NCBI RefSeq assembly: GCF_042429765.1 | Contig: NZ_JBHLZU010000018.1 | Span: forward strand, 62,001 to 126,000 | Direction of reading: 5' to 3' | From: Allokutzneria oryzae | Lineage (GTDB): Bacteria > Actinomycetota > Actinomycetes > Mycobacteriales > Pseudonocardiaceae | Length of the DNA stretch: 64,000 nucleotides | Shown here: positions 52,186-60,881 of the stretch, piece after piece | Layout of the letters: each line of letters begins with the position of its first letter | Numbering within the stretch: the stretch's first letter is position 1 | Notes under the pieces: generated by a model | Told to the model about the DNA's origin: nothing | The model's input: the letters and a program-made list of their open reading frames with translations, nothing else | Databases searched by the model: none | Position numbers and translations under genes: made by a program

Positions 52186-52279
52186 TCAGCCCTTTAGTAC
52201 CGGGCGATCAACCGGGACCTTCTACATCAACCACTGCGAGACGCACGACACAGCCGGGGGATCGCAAAGGAGGCCAGCG

Positions 52280-52531
52280 ATGTTCGACCTGGTGTCACTG
52301 CTCCTCGGTTCCGCGTTGGTTTCGCTGCTCGTGTGGGACGCGATTCGCAACTCCGAAAAACTGCATTTTGCACGTGCTCGGCGACAGGCTCGCCGCGCGA
52401 CCAGGGAGATCCGTGCCCGCCGCAGGCCCGCGGCGCTCGCGCACTGCGATCGCGTGGTCGTCCGCAGCTGTGAGCTGGCCATTCGCCCGATGACCGTGCT
52501 GGCGCGCACCGCGCCCTCCGAGTTCGGCTGA
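52280..52531 (+). CDS. Small membrane-anchored hypothetical protein
   Basis: An 83-residue frame with an unusually good ribosome-binding site (aaaggaggccagcg before ATG). The N-terminus is hydrophobic (FDLVSLLLGSALVSLLVWDAI), suggesting one membrane helix; the rest is strongly basic (about 17 Arg), with the stretch RRQARRATREIRARRR. I recognise no family. The stop codon lies within a terminator hairpin. Strong RBS and terminator support a real small gene. Confidence 0.65.
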   Translation: MFDLVSLLLGSALVSLLVWDAIRNSEKLHFARARRQARRATREIRARRRPAALAHCDRVVVRSCELAIRPMTVLARTAPSEFG

Positions 52532-52567
52532 CGCCGGGTGGCGGCTTGGGACCCGCCCGGCGTCAGC
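52527..52567. terminator. Convergent terminator overlapping the small ORF stop
   Basis: Perfect 12-bp arms (gctgacgccggg and its complement at 52556-52567) with a 17-nt loop between the convergent small ORF and the PPOX gene. Confidence 0.75.
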
Positions 52568-52580
52568 CCCTTCACGTTAT

Positions 52581-52973
52581 TCAGGCAAGCGTTCCGGTTA
52601 CTCGTTCCGGAGTAATCCTCACGACAACTCGCACGACGCCGTCGGCCTCTCCCGGATAGTCGTTTCCGGTGTATTTCCTCGCGAGTTCGTCGATGAGTTC
52701 CCGGCCACCCCGTTCATCCAGTGCCGCGGTACCGCGAATCTCGGCGTACTGGTACGGATTCGCCGTGTCGAACACCGTGAGGCTCGCTCGGGGATCACGT
52801 CGGAGGTTTTTGTCCTTCCTCCGCCCGACCACGGTCGACAACAGCACGTCGTCGCCGTCCCGCTTCACCCAGAGCACCGAGGTCTGCGGGCTGCCGTCCG
52901 GGTTGAGGGTCGCCAGGGTCACGTAGCTGGTGCCGTCGAGCAGCGCGCGCACGTTGTCGTTGAGAGTGGCCAT
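52581..52973 (-). CDS. PPOX-class (F420- or flavin-dependent) oxidoreductase
   Basis: A 130-residue split-barrel protein: MATLNDNVRALLDGTSYVTLATLNPDGSPQTSVLWVKRDGDDVLLSTVVGRRKDKNLRRDP is the flavin or F420-binding half, and NPYQYAEIRGTAALDERGG follows. These features match the pyridoxamine-phosphate-oxidase-like, F420-dependent reductases of actinobacteria. ATG 52973 is chosen; an upstream in-frame ATG adds 11 residues. It separates ispF from the MHS gene in the otherwise conserved carD-cysS block. Confidence 0.88.
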   Translation of the reverse strand: MATLNDNVRALLDGTSYVTLATLNPDGSPQTSVLWVKRDGDDVLLSTVVGRRKDKNLRRDPRASLTVFDTANPYQYAEIRGTAALDERGGRELIDELARKYTGNDYPGEADGVVRVVVRITPERVTGTLA

Positions 52974-53029
52974 ACCCGCGCCAACGCGGCGAACCCCCAG
53001 ACCCATTCCGATCCAGGTGCGCCGATCGC

Positions 53030-53512
53030 TCAGGCGGGGACCAGCATCGCGGTGGCCACGGCGGCGACGCCCTCGCCCCGCCCGGTGAGCCCGAGCCCGT
53101 CGGTGGTGGTGCCGGACACCGCGACCTCGCCGCCCGCGGCCGCCGACAGCGCCCGCTGCGCCTCGTCCCTGCGCTTGCCGATGCGCGGCGCGTTGCCGAT
53201 CACCTGGACCACGGCGTTGCCCAGCCGCCAGCCCTCGGCCTCGACCCGCCTGCGCACCTCGGCGAGCAGCTCCGCGCCGTGCGCGCCGGACCAGCGGGGG
53301 TCACCGGTGCCGAACACGGCGCCGAGGTCGCCGAGGCCGATCGCGGAGAGCATGGCGTCGCAGAGTGCGTGCGCGGCGACGTCGCCGTCGGAGTGCCCGG
53401 CGCAGCCGTCGGCGCCCTCCCAGAGCAGCCCGGCCATCCAGCACTCCCGGCCCGGCTCGACCGGGTGCACATCGGTTCCGACGCCGACGCGCGGCCACTT
53501 CTGCTGGGTCAC
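53030..53512 (-). CDS. ispF: 2-C-methyl-D-erythritol 2,4-cyclodiphosphate synthase IspF
   Basis: A 160-residue MEP-pathway enzyme. Metal ligands Asp14 and His16 in GVGTDVHPVEPG and His48 (GHSDGDVAAHAL) are visible, with GNAPRIGKRRDEAQ and TTDGLGLTGRGEG. GTG 53512 chosen; ispD ends 8 bp upstream. It acts directly after IspD and IspE in isoprenoid precursor synthesis. Confidence 0.96.
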   Translation of the reverse strand: MTQQKWPRVGVGTDVHPVEPGRECWMAGLLWEGADGCAGHSDGDVAAHALCDAMLSAIGLGDLGAVFGTGDPRWSGAHGAELLAEVRRRVEAEGWRLGNAVVQVIGNAPRIGKRRDEAQRALSAAAGGEVAVSGTTTDGLGLTGRGEGVAAVATAMLVPA

Positions 53513-53520
53513 GGACGTCC

Positions 53521-54219
53521 TCAGTGGGTGATTCGCTGGGTGAGCAGTGCCTGGGCGACCGCGAGGTCGAACGGCGTGGTGATCTTCATGGCGTCGACGT
53601 GGCCGGGGACGGTCAGCACCGGCTCCCCCAGCCGCTCGACCAGCCCGGCGTCGTCGGTCGCGCCGAGCGCGGCGGCGGCCGCCGCCTCGTGCGCTCGGAC
53701 CAGGACGTCGCGGGCGAAGCCCTGGGGGGTCTGCACGGCCCGCAGGGACGCGCGGTCCACCGTGGCGAGCACGCGGCCGTCGGCGTCGACCTGCTTGACG
53801 GTGTCGGCGAGCGGGAGCACGGGGACGACGGCGGGGGCGCCGCCGCGGACCGCGTCGACGACCGAGCGGATCATCTCCGGCGGGGTGAACGCGCGGGCGG
53901 CGTCGTGGACGAGCACGACCTCGGTGTCCGGCACCGCCGCGACCGCGGCCCGGAGGGCGAGCCACACCGACTCGGTGCGCTCGGAGCCCCCCGGAACGAC
54001 AGTGACCGCCGCACCGAGCGAACCCAGTGCGGCGGTCACGACATCAATTCGGGTAGGTGGCGCGGCCACGACCACGTGCTGCACACAGCCCGACGCCCAC
54101 AGTCCACGCACCGCGTGCGCCAAGAGCGACTCGCCGTTGAGCTCGACGAGCGCCTTCGGCACAGCGGCACCGAGCCGCTCACCACGCCCCGCGGCGGGCA
54201 CGAGCGCGACAACGCTCAC
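53521..54219 (-). CDS. ispD: 2-C-methyl-D-erythritol 4-phosphate cytidylyltransferase IspD
   Basis: A 232-residue nucleotidyltransferase with the CTP-binding LVPAAGRGERLG at residues 6-17, followed by VPKALVELNGESLL, VVLVHDAARAF and TPQGF. Lies 25 bp from the carD stop in the conserved carD-ispD-ispF order. Confidence 0.96.
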   Translation of the reverse strand: MSVVALVPAAGRGERLGAAVPKALVELNGESLLAHAVRGLWASGCVQHVVVAAPPTRIDVVTAALGSLGAAVTVVPGGSERTESVWLALRAAVAAVPDTEVVLVHDAARAFTPPEMIRSVVDAVRGGAPAVVPVLPLADTVKQVDADGRVLATVDRASLRAVQTPQGFARDVLVRAHEAAAAAALGATDDAGLVERLGEPVLTVPGHVDAMKITTPFDLAVAQALLTQRITH

Positions 54220-54244
54220 GGTGGACGGCTGCGCAGGCGTGCGG

Positions 54245-54733
54245 TCAGGAGGCGGTGGCGAGGACTTCGTCGAGGAGAACCTCGGCCTTGTCCTCGTCGG
54301 TGCCTTCGGCCAACGCCAGCTCGCTCACCAGTATCTGCCGAGCCTTGGCGAGCATGCGCTTCTCACCAGCGGACAGGCCGCGGTCCTTCTCCCGCCGCCA
54401 GAGATCGCGCACCACTTCGGCAACCTTGTTCACATCGCCGGAGGCGAGCTTCTCCAGGTTTGCCTTGTACCGCCGAGACCAGTTGGTCGGCTCCTCGGTG
54501 TGGGGAGCACGCAGCACCTCGAAGACCCGGTTCAGGCCTTCCTGACCCACGACGTCCCTAACGCCGACGATCTCGGCGTTGTCGGCGGGAACTCGCACCG
54601 TCAGGTCACCCTGAGCGACCTTCAGAACGAGGTACTTCTTTTCCTCGCCCTTGATCGTCCGGGTCTCGATGGCTTCGATGAGAGCGGCACCGTGGTGCGG
54701 GTAGACGACGGTCTCTCCGACCTTAAAAACCAT
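54245..54733 (-). CDS. carD: CarD-family transcriptional regulator
   Basis: A 162-residue RNA-polymerase-binding regulator. The N-terminal Tudor-like RNAP-interaction domain is MVFKVGETVVYPHHGAALIEAIE and following (residues 1-55); the rest is the helical DNA-binding domain with NWSRRYKANLEKLASGDVNKVAEVVRDLWRR. CarD stabilises open promoter complexes and is essential in mycobacteria. The minus-strand TAGGAT near 54761-54766 is a candidate -10, and GGACAC precedes the ATG. Confidence 0.97.
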   Translation of the reverse strand: MVFKVGETVVYPHHGAALIEAIETRTIKGEEKKYLVLKVAQGDLTVRVPADNAEIVGVRDVVGQEGLNRVFEVLRAPHTEEPTNWSRRYKANLEKLASGDVNKVAEVVRDLWRREKDRGLSAGEKRMLAKARQILVSELALAEGTDEDKAEVLLDEVLATAS

Positions 54734-55083
54734 GTGTCCTCTGCCCCTTTCGCTGACACCATCCTAACACGTCCGCCGCTGCCGCATCGGCCGCCGGGCG
54801 ATCCGTAACCGCAGGTCAGCGCCCAGACATGGGGTTGACAAACCCGCGAACCCCATGCCATGGGCAACCGTTTGGGGGAATCTTTCCGCCCACCGTCGGC
54901 GCAATGCGGTGCCGATTGCCGCGCGCCGCAAGGAAACCGTGCCCGCGCTCACAACCGAGGCGGGCGCGAGGCACTCCGGAGGCCCGGTTAGGCTTCCCGC
55001 TGCCAGATCGCCAGGTTGGTCGGCGTACCGACCACCGGCAGTCGATCACCGACATGATCATCGACATGGAGGATCGGAGCACC
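54734..55083. other. carD/lpqE divergent intergenic region
   Basis: 350 bp without a convincing gene. It contains the carD promoter (tcctaacac, minus-strand -10 TAGGAT) and a TTGACA at 54835-54840 on the plus strand without a clear -10. In-frame ATGs at 55054 and 55066 could extend the lipoprotein, but the GTG at 55084 has the better-placed GGAG. Confidence 0.6.
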
Positions 55084-55890
55084 GTGAGCCGCGCAGAGCA
55101 GGCCGTCAGCATGGTCGCCCCGGCCGGGAGCCCGAGGGCGTCGCGCCTCCGGATGGTCCCGGCCGCCGTTGGACTCGGTGTCGCGTTGGTCGTCGCCGGG
55201 TGCAGCGCCGGTCAGCACACCCAGACCGACCAGCAGGTCGCCGCGGTCAACGGCGCCTTCGGCCAGACCAAGGACGGCGCGATCGCGCTGCGCGAGGCCG
55301 AGCTCGCCTTCCCGGCCGAGAAGTTCTACACCGCGGGCTCCGACGCCCCGCTGAAGGTGACGATCGTCAACCAGGGCACCAAGGCGGACAAGCTGCTCAA
55401 CGTCAGCAGCCCCGCCGCGTCCTCGGTGCGGATCAGCGGCAGCACCGACCTGCCCGCGGGCTTCGCGCTCAACGGCAAGGTCCTGGAGCGCGAGAGCGCG
55501 CCGAGCACCTCCGCCTCGGGTGCGCCTACCAGCTCCTCCGGCGCGGCGACCTCGACCGGTTCGCCGACGACCACCACGACGCCCCCCGGTGGCGGCACCA
55601 CGACGACGCCCGCCGCCACGTCGGCGCGCCCCACCGGTGCCGCCGCTGTGGGCACCGTCGAGCTCGTGGTCTCCGGGCTGTCCAGGGAGATCCGCCCCGG
55701 CCAGACCATCCCGGTCACCTTCACCTTCCAGAACTCCGGCCAGGTGACCCTCCAGGTGCCGATCGCCAACGACAGCGAGCCCCGTCCCCCGGCAACCGGC
55801 GGCGCGGGCCACGGCTCCGGCCACGGCGGTGGCGGGGACCACGGCGCGGAGACCAAGCCCGGGACCAAGCCCGCGGGCGAAGGCCACTGA
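55084..55890 (+). CDS. LpqE-like lipoprotein
   Basis: A 268-residue lipoprotein: GTG 55084, signal with VALVVAGC (lipobox VAGC, Cys about residue 39). A beta-sandwich domain follows (IALREAELAFPAEKFYTAG... LKVTIVNQG), with a Thr/Ser/Pro-rich linker (TSTGSPTTTTTPPGGGTTTTP) splitting it from VELVVSGLSREIRPGQTIPVTFTFQNSG, and a His/Gly-rich tail (GGAGHGSGHGGGGDHG). Position between carD and radA is that of M. tuberculosis Rv3584 (lpqE). The His-rich tail could bind metal. Confidence 0.8.
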   Translation: MSRAEQAVSMVAPAGSPRASRLRMVPAAVGLGVALVVAGCSAGQHTQTDQQVAAVNGAFGQTKDGAIALREAELAFPAEKFYTAGSDAPLKVTIVNQGTKADKLLNVSSPAASSVRISGSTDLPAGFALNGKVLERESAPSTSASGAPTSSSGAATSTGSPTTTTTPPGGGTTTTPAATSARPTGAAAVGTVELVVSGLSREIRPGQTIPVTFTFQNSGQVTLQVPIANDSEPRPPATGGAGHGSGHGGGGDHGAETKPGTKPAGEGH

Positions 55891-55915
55891 CGGCACCGCC
55901 CGACCCGTTCGTTCC

Positions 55916-55954
55916 GACTGCGGCGTTCACCACGATGTGGTGAACGCCGCAGTC
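55916..55954 (+). terminator. Terminator between lpqE-like gene and radA
   Basis: Perfect 17-bp arms (gactgcggcgttcacca and complement at 55938-55954; the pairing can extend one base further) with a 3- to 5-nt loop, 25 bp after the lipoprotein stop. Confidence 0.85.
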
Positions 55955-56017
55955 GTCTGTCCCCGAGGGCGGCGGCCGCGCACCGGGCTGTCGGGGGGTG
56001 GCCCTAGCGTTGCGGTC

Positions 56018-57415
56018 GTGGCGAAAACCCGAGCGATCTACCGCTGCGCCGACTGCGGGCACGAAGTGGCCAAGTGGGTCGGGCGCTGCCCCGAGTGCCA
56101 GGCGTGGGGAACCATCGCCGAGGCCGCGGCGGCGCGACCGGCGCTGGCCAAGGTCGCGGCGGGCGCACCGGCCGCGCCCGCGATGCCCATCGCCAGGGTG
56201 GACGTGGAGTCGGCGCGCGCGAAGACCTCCGGGGTCGCCGAGCTGGACCGCGTGCTCGGCGGCGGTCTCGTCCCCGGCGCGGTGATCCTGCTCGCGGGCG
56301 AGCCGGGTGTCGGCAAGTCCACGCTGCTGCTGGAGGCCACCTACCGCTGGGCGGCTGGCTCCGGCACCCCGGCGCTCTACGTCACCGGCGAGGAGTCGGC
56401 GGGCCAGGTGCGGCTGCGGGCGGAGCGCACTGGCGCGCTGCACGACGAGCTCTACCTGGCGGCGGAGAGCGACCTGGGCGGGCTGCTGGGGCACGTGGAC
56501 GTGGTCAAGCCGGGGCTGCTGATCGTCGACTCGGTGCAGACCATGTCCACCGCGACCGCTGAGGGCTCGGCCGGCGGGGTGACCCAGGTGCGCGCGGTGG
56601 CCACAGCCCTGGTCGCGCTGGCCAAGGAGCGCGGCCTGCCGGTGGTGCTCGTCGGCCACGTGACCAAGGACGGCTCGGTTGCGGGCCCCCGCGTGCTGGA
56701 GCACCTGGTCGACGTCGTGCTCCAGTTCGAGGGCGACCGCCACTCCACGCTGCGGCTGCTGCGCGGGGTGAAGAACCGCTTCGGCCCCTCCGACGAGGTG
56801 GGCTGCTTCGAGCTGGTCGAGGAGGGCATCGTCGGGGTGCCCGATCCGTCGGGGCTGTTCCTGAACAAGCGCGAGGCGGCGGTCGCTGGCACCGCCGTGA
56901 CGGTGGTGGTCGAGGGCAAGCGGCCGCTGATGGCCGAGGTGCAGGCGCTGGTGGCCAGTTCGAGCATGCCGACGCCGAGGCGCGCGGTGAGCGGGCTGGA
57001 CTCGGCGCGGGTGGCGATGGTGCTGGCGGTGCTGGAGCGCCGGGGCAAGGTGCGGCTGGGCAACGCCGACGTGTACGCGGCCACGGTGGGCGGGATGAAG
57101 GTCACCGAGCCCTCGGCGGACCTCGCGCTGGCGCTCGCGGTGGCGTCGGCGGCCAGGGACATCGCGCTGCCACCGGACATGGTGGCGATCGGTGAGGTCG
57201 GGCTCGCGGGCGAGGTGCGGCGGGTCAGCGGCACCGGGCGGCGGCTGACCGAGGCGATGCGGCTGGGCTTCACCAGGGCGCTGGTGCCACCGGACTCCGG
57301 CCCGATGCCCTCGGGGATGCGGGTCAGCGTCGTCCAGGACGTCCAGGCGGCGCTGCGCATCCTCCGCAAGGAGGGCAAGGCGCTCCGGGACGAGAGCAAG
57401 GAGACCGAGGACTAG
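56018..57415 (+). CDS. radA: DNA repair protein RadA
   Basis: A 465-residue branch-migration ATPase. The N-terminal C4 zinc finger is Cys10-x2-Cys13...Cys24-x2-Cys27. Walker A is GEPGVGKST with Lys100, the RadA-specific KNRFG occurs in LLRGVKNRFGPSD, and a C-terminal Lon-like region follows (AVSGLDSARVAMVLAVLERRG; LAGEVRRVSG). GTG 56018 places the zinc finger nine residues from the start, as in homologues. The stop overlaps the convergent protease gene by 4 bp. Confidence 0.96.
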   Translation: MAKTRAIYRCADCGHEVAKWVGRCPECQAWGTIAEAAAARPALAKVAAGAPAAPAMPIARVDVESARAKTSGVAELDRVLGGGLVPGAVILLAGEPGVGKSTLLLEATYRWAAGSGTPALYVTGEESAGQVRLRAERTGALHDELYLAAESDLGGLLGHVDVVKPGLLIVDSVQTMSTATAEGSAGGVTQVRAVATALVALAKERGLPVVLVGHVTKDGSVAGPRVLEHLVDVVLQFEGDRHSTLRLLRGVKNRFGPSDEVGCFELVEEGIVGVPDPSGLFLNKREAAVAGTAVTVVVEGKRPLMAEVQALVASSSMPTPRRAVSGLDSARVAMVLAVLERRGKVRLGNADVYAATVGGMKVTEPSADLALALAVASAARDIALPPDMVAIGEVGLAGEVRRVSGTGRRLTEAMRLGFTRALVPPDSGPMPSGMRVSVVQDVQAALRILRKEGKALRDESKETED

Positions 57416-58443
57416 CGCGCCCGCTCAGCCGGGTCGAGGAAGGCCGGGACCCCGTTGCCGTTGTCATCGCGCACGGCGGTGGGGTCGGCGGCCAGCTCGT
57501 CGATGTCCGGCACTCCGTCGCCGTCCTGGTCCCCCGTCGTGGTCAGCACGTACAGCGAGCCGGGGAAGTTCGGCAGCACGTCCTGCACCAGGCTCTCGGC
57601 CACCGCGGCGTCCTCACCGCCGGAGTCCGCGCGACAGCGGCCACCGGGCCCCTGGGTGCCGCCCTGGAGGATGCCGACGGCCATCGTGCCGGACAGCACC
57701 GGAGCGCCGCTGTCGCCGATGCCGGAGCAGGCGGTGTGCGCGAACGCCGCGATCCTGCGGCCGGTGGTGCCGGAGACGGCGTGCACTCGCTCCTTGCGCA
57801 CCCGGCCGCAGGTCCAGCCCGTGGTGCGACCGGACTTGCACACCGGCATGCCTTCGACCGGTGCCACCACGCCCTCCACCGGAACCCGGCCGCCGCGCTG
57901 GTCGATCACCTCGGCCGCCGGGCGCAGCCACGGGTTGGTGACGCGCAGGGTGGCGTAGTCCTCGCCCTTGCCACCGGAACCCAGGTCGTCGAAGCGGACC
58001 GTGTCGAAGCGGCCGACGACGCCGCCCTGCTCCAGGGAGGCGTTCTCGGCACGGGTCAGTGCCGCGCAGTGCCCCGCGGTCAGCGGAGTGGAGCGGCCCT
58101 TGCCGTCCACGGCGAGGAAGCCGAGCGTGCACAGACCGGCGGGGGCTCGCGAGGCGTCGGTGAGCCGCAGCCCCATGCCCGCGGCGATGCCGCGCGAGGG
58201 CAGCAGCGTCCGCAGCGGGCGCTCCAGCGGCGACTCCGGCCGACCGGAAGCCCGCCACGCCTGTTCCAGGTACGTGGGCGCGTCGATGCCGAGGTCCCGG
58301 CGCACCGCGTCGATCAGGTCAGCGGGAAGTTCCTTGGCCTGCGAGGAAAACAAAGTGTCCACAGTGGACGGAGCGGCGACTGCCCCGCTGACCGGGCTGA
58401 GCGCGAGCACGGAGACAAGCACCATCAGGCGTCGACCGAACAT
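57412..58443 (-). CDS. Secreted trypsin-like serine protease with C-terminal Ca-binding loops
   Basis: A 343-residue protein with a signal peptide at ATG 58443 (MFGRRLMVLVSVLALSPVSGAVAA). After a pro-region come the chymotrypsin-fold catalytic residues His125 (LTAGHC), Asp162 (GEDYATLRV) and Ser245 (GDSGAPVLSG), as in streptogrisin-like S1 proteases. The C-terminal 35 residues carry two acidic repeats (DQDGDGVPDIDELAADP; DDNGNGVPAFLDP) like thrombospondin type 3/dockerin calcium loops. It is inserted between radA and disA, which are adjacent in mycobacteria. An in-frame start 20 codons upstream lacks a good signal. Confidence 0.88.
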   Translation of the reverse strand: MFGRRLMVLVSVLALSPVSGAVAAPSTVDTLFSSQAKELPADLIDAVRRDLGIDAPTYLEQAWRASGRPESPLERPLRTLLPSRGIAAGMGLRLTDASRAPAGLCTLGFLAVDGKGRSTPLTAGHCAALTRAENASLEQGGVVGRFDTVRFDDLGSGGKGEDYATLRVTNPWLRPAAEVIDQRGGRVPVEGVVAPVEGMPVCKSGRTTGWTCGRVRKERVHAVSGTTGRRIAAFAHTACSGIGDSGAPVLSGTMAVGILQGGTQGPGGRCRADSGGEDAAVAESLVQDVLPNFPGSLYVLTTTGDQDGDGVPDIDELAADPTAVRDDNGNGVPAFLDPAERAR

Positions 58444-58886
58444 GCGCGCTCCGAACCCACTCGACCACAAGGAGTGACCACGATAGCCCGCAGTCTTGAC
58501 CACCTCGCCGGTTGCCCACCCGGGTGATGGCGACCTCGGATGAACCGCGCCTCATCTCACCCCGAGCCGCAGGACGATGCGGCGTTCGCGACCGGGAGAA
58601 GTGGCGGCCCGCACGCCCCCGAGCTGCGTGCGGGCCGACCAAAACGACCGGCCTCGTACCCCGAGCACCGCGGCCGATACCCCCCAATCCTTTCAGCACC
58701 GGTCACCGCGCTCGCGCCCGGTGCCATCGTTTGCGGGTCATCGCCCGGACACGCTGCGTCGCCAGGTGGCCGATACCGCCGCTGCGACGCAGCCTCGTGC
58801 ACGGATACACGTCCTGAAAACGAACCGGTTTCCGCAGGTGTTGGTACGTAGACTCGGAACAGGGGAGACCAGCGGGAGGGGCAACT
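58444..58886. other. Gene-free region upstream of disA
   Basis: 443 bp between the divergent protease and disA starts, with no gene I can support. A TAGACT -10-like hexamer at 58849-58854 lies 33 bp before the disA GTG and is the best disA promoter candidate; GGGAGGGG precedes the GTG. The protease promoter should lie in the left part. Confidence 0.55.
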
Positions 58887-59966
58887 GTGAGTGAACGGGG
58901 GCAGTCCGAACTGGTCCGCGCGACCCTGGCCCGGCTGGCGCCGGGCACGCCGCTGCGGGACGGGCTCGAACGAATCCTGCGCGGACGCACCGGCGGGTTG
59001 ATCGTGCTCGGCCACGACGAGGCGGTGGAGTCGATCTGCGACGGCGGCTTCGAGCTGGACGTGGAGTTCAGCGCGACCAGGCTCCGCGAACTGTCCAAAA
59101 TGGACGGAGCGCTGGTGCTGTCCACCGACGCGAAGCGGATCGTGCGGGCCAACGTGCAACTGGTGCCCGACGCGACGATCCCGACCGAGGAGTCCGGCAC
59201 CCGGCACCGCACCGCGGAGCGCACCGCGATCCAGACCGGCCATCCGGTGGTCTCGGTCAGCCAGTCGATGAGCATCATCAGCGTCTACGCCGACGGTGGG
59301 CGCCACGTGCTCAACGACTCCGCCACGATCATGTCGCTGGCCAACCAGGCGCTGGCCACCCTGGAGCGCTACCGCGCGCGGCTGGACGAGGTCACCCAGG
59401 CGTTGTCCGCCCTGGAGATAGAGGACTTCGTGCTCCTCAGGGACGCGATGACGGTGGTGCAGCGCCTGGAGATGGTGGAGCGCATCGCGAACGAGATCAC
59501 CGGGCACGTCGTGGAGCTCGGGGTCGACGGGCGGCTGATCGAGCTGCAGCTCGACGAGCTCATCGGCGGCGTCGAGCTCGACCGCGAGCTGGTGCTGCGG
59601 GACTACGTCGTCGAGGAGCTCAACCCCTCGGAGCTGGACGGGGTCGCCGCCGCGCTCACCGAACTGGACAGCACGGAGCTGCTGGACCTGTGCACGATCG
59701 CGTACGCCTTCGGCTACCCGGCGGAGGTCAACGCGTTGGAGACCCAGGTCCGGCCGCGCGGATATCGTTTGCTGGCAAGGGTTCCACGCCTGCCGGGACC
59801 GGTGCAGCACCGGCTGGTCGAGCACTTCGGCTCGTTGCAGGCGCTGTTGTCGGCGACCGTGAGCGACCTGCAGGCCGTCGAGGGAGTCGGCGAGACCAGG
59901 GCGCGCGTGGTGCGCGAGGGCCTGTCCCGGCTCGCCGAGTCCTCCATCGTCGAGCGCTACGGCTAG
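58887..59966 (+). CDS. disA: DNA integrity scanning diadenylate cyclase DisA
   Basis: A 359-residue cyclic-di-AMP synthase. The DAC domain (about 1-145) has the catalytic motifs Asp73-Gly74-Ala75 (KMDGALVL) and Arg106-His107-Arg108 (GTRHRTAERT). A helical linker follows, and the C-terminal helix-hairpin-helix region (SATVSDLQAVEGVGETRARVVREGLSRL) senses branched DNA. GTG start. Its stop overlaps the convergent gene by 4 bp. Orthologous in position to M. tuberculosis Rv3586. Confidence 0.97.
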   Translation: MSERGQSELVRATLARLAPGTPLRDGLERILRGRTGGLIVLGHDEAVESICDGGFELDVEFSATRLRELSKMDGALVLSTDAKRIVRANVQLVPDATIPTEESGTRHRTAERTAIQTGHPVVSVSQSMSIISVYADGGRHVLNDSATIMSLANQALATLERYRARLDEVTQALSALEIEDFVLLRDAMTVVQRLEMVERIANEITGHVVELGVDGRLIELQLDELIGGVELDRELVLRDYVVEELNPSELDGVAAALTELDSTELLDLCTIAYAFGYPAEVNALETQVRPRGYRLLARVPRLPGPVQHRLVEHFGSLQALLSATVSDLQAVEGVGETRARVVREGLSRLAESSIVERYG

Positions 59967-60697
59967 TTCAGCCGCAACGGGGTCGGCTGGCCCTGGAGCG
60001 CGCCGAGCTTCGGCACCACCATGTAGTCACCGGCCTGCACCGTCGTGCGCTTGCCCGCGCATCCGGGCGCCGAGGTCCGTCCGGCCCACGCGACCTTGAA
60101 CATCTGGCTCTCGCCCGGCTGGAGCAACCGCGAGTTCGGCGAGTTCGAGGCGTAGCAGTCGTTGCTGGACCAGAGCCGGGTTCCACCATCCACACTGGTC
60201 ACGACGATCTCACGGAGACCGGCGTCCAGGTCCCGGTAGCAGGCGACGGTTCCGGAGTTGGCGATGACCAGCCGCAGCTCGGGCCGCTGCCCGACGCGGT
60301 ACTCCGGCTGCCCCACCTCCGCGGTCAGCTTCATCGCCTGGTCGGAGCAGGGCCCCGGCGGAGGGGGTGGCGGGGGCGGTGGTGGCGGAGGAGGGGGCGG
60401 CGGAGCGGGCTCCGAGCTCCCGCTCGGCGGCGGCCCGGACGTGGGCGCGGCCGATCCGGACACCGAGGGGTTCGGTGGCGGCGGCTGTTCGGACGGCGGA
60501 TTCGAGGATTTCGGCGGCTTGACCGCCTCCGCGCTCTGGTTGGCCGAGGCCGTCTGCACCACGGGGTCGTCCTCCCCGCCCGCCAACGCTGCCACGCCCC
60601 AGACGCCGACGAGGAGGAAGCCCACGCCGACCGCAATAGCCACCGCGCGTCGGCGCCAGTACACCGACTCGGGTAGGGGACCCACCGGCTGCAACAC
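59963..60697 (-). CDS. Membrane-anchored DUF4232-like protein (Rv3587c-like)
   Basis: A 244-residue protein with a short cytoplasmic N-terminus (LPESVYWRRRAVAIAVGV) leading into one transmembrane helix (about 20-40), then a Pro/Ser-rich linker with about 16 consecutive prolines. A C-terminal beta-sandwich domain has paired cysteines (CSDQAMKLTAEV ... CYRD ... CYAS ... APGCAGK). GTG 60697 is chosen because it places VYWRRR as in the mycobacterial Rv3587c homologue. Position next to disA supports this assignment. Function unknown. Confidence 0.83.
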   Translation of the reverse strand: MLQPVGPLPESVYWRRRAVAIAVGVGFLLVGVWGVAALAGGEDDPVVQTASANQSAEAVKPPKSSNPPSEQPPPPNPSVSGSAAPTSGPPPSGSSEPAPPPPPPPPPPPPPPPPGPCSDQAMKLTAEVGQPEYRVGQRPELRLVIANSGTVACYRDLDAGLREIVVTSVDGGTRLWSSNDCYASNSPNSRLLQPGESQMFKVAWAGRTSAPGCAGKRTTVQAGDYMVVPKLGALQGQPTPLRLN

Positions 60698-60881
60698 GCG
60701 CTGACCGTAACTCCGCGACCGCGGACAGTGGTGGAGGTCACTGTAACTCGGACGGGTTGTGTCGCACCGGCGTGACATTCAACTAGGAACGGTTGTCAGC
60801 TGGTTCACCTCAGGTTTTCATGGTCGTGACAGATGCCGCAGCGTCGCGGCCCGTGCACGAGTGACTTCAGGAGGCGGCGAC

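Noticed and set aside
54829..55083. N-terminal extension of the LpqE-like gene from GTG 54829
   Set aside because: The added residues are Arg/Pro-rich and would bury the lipoprotein signal; the GTG at 55084 has a well-placed GGAG.
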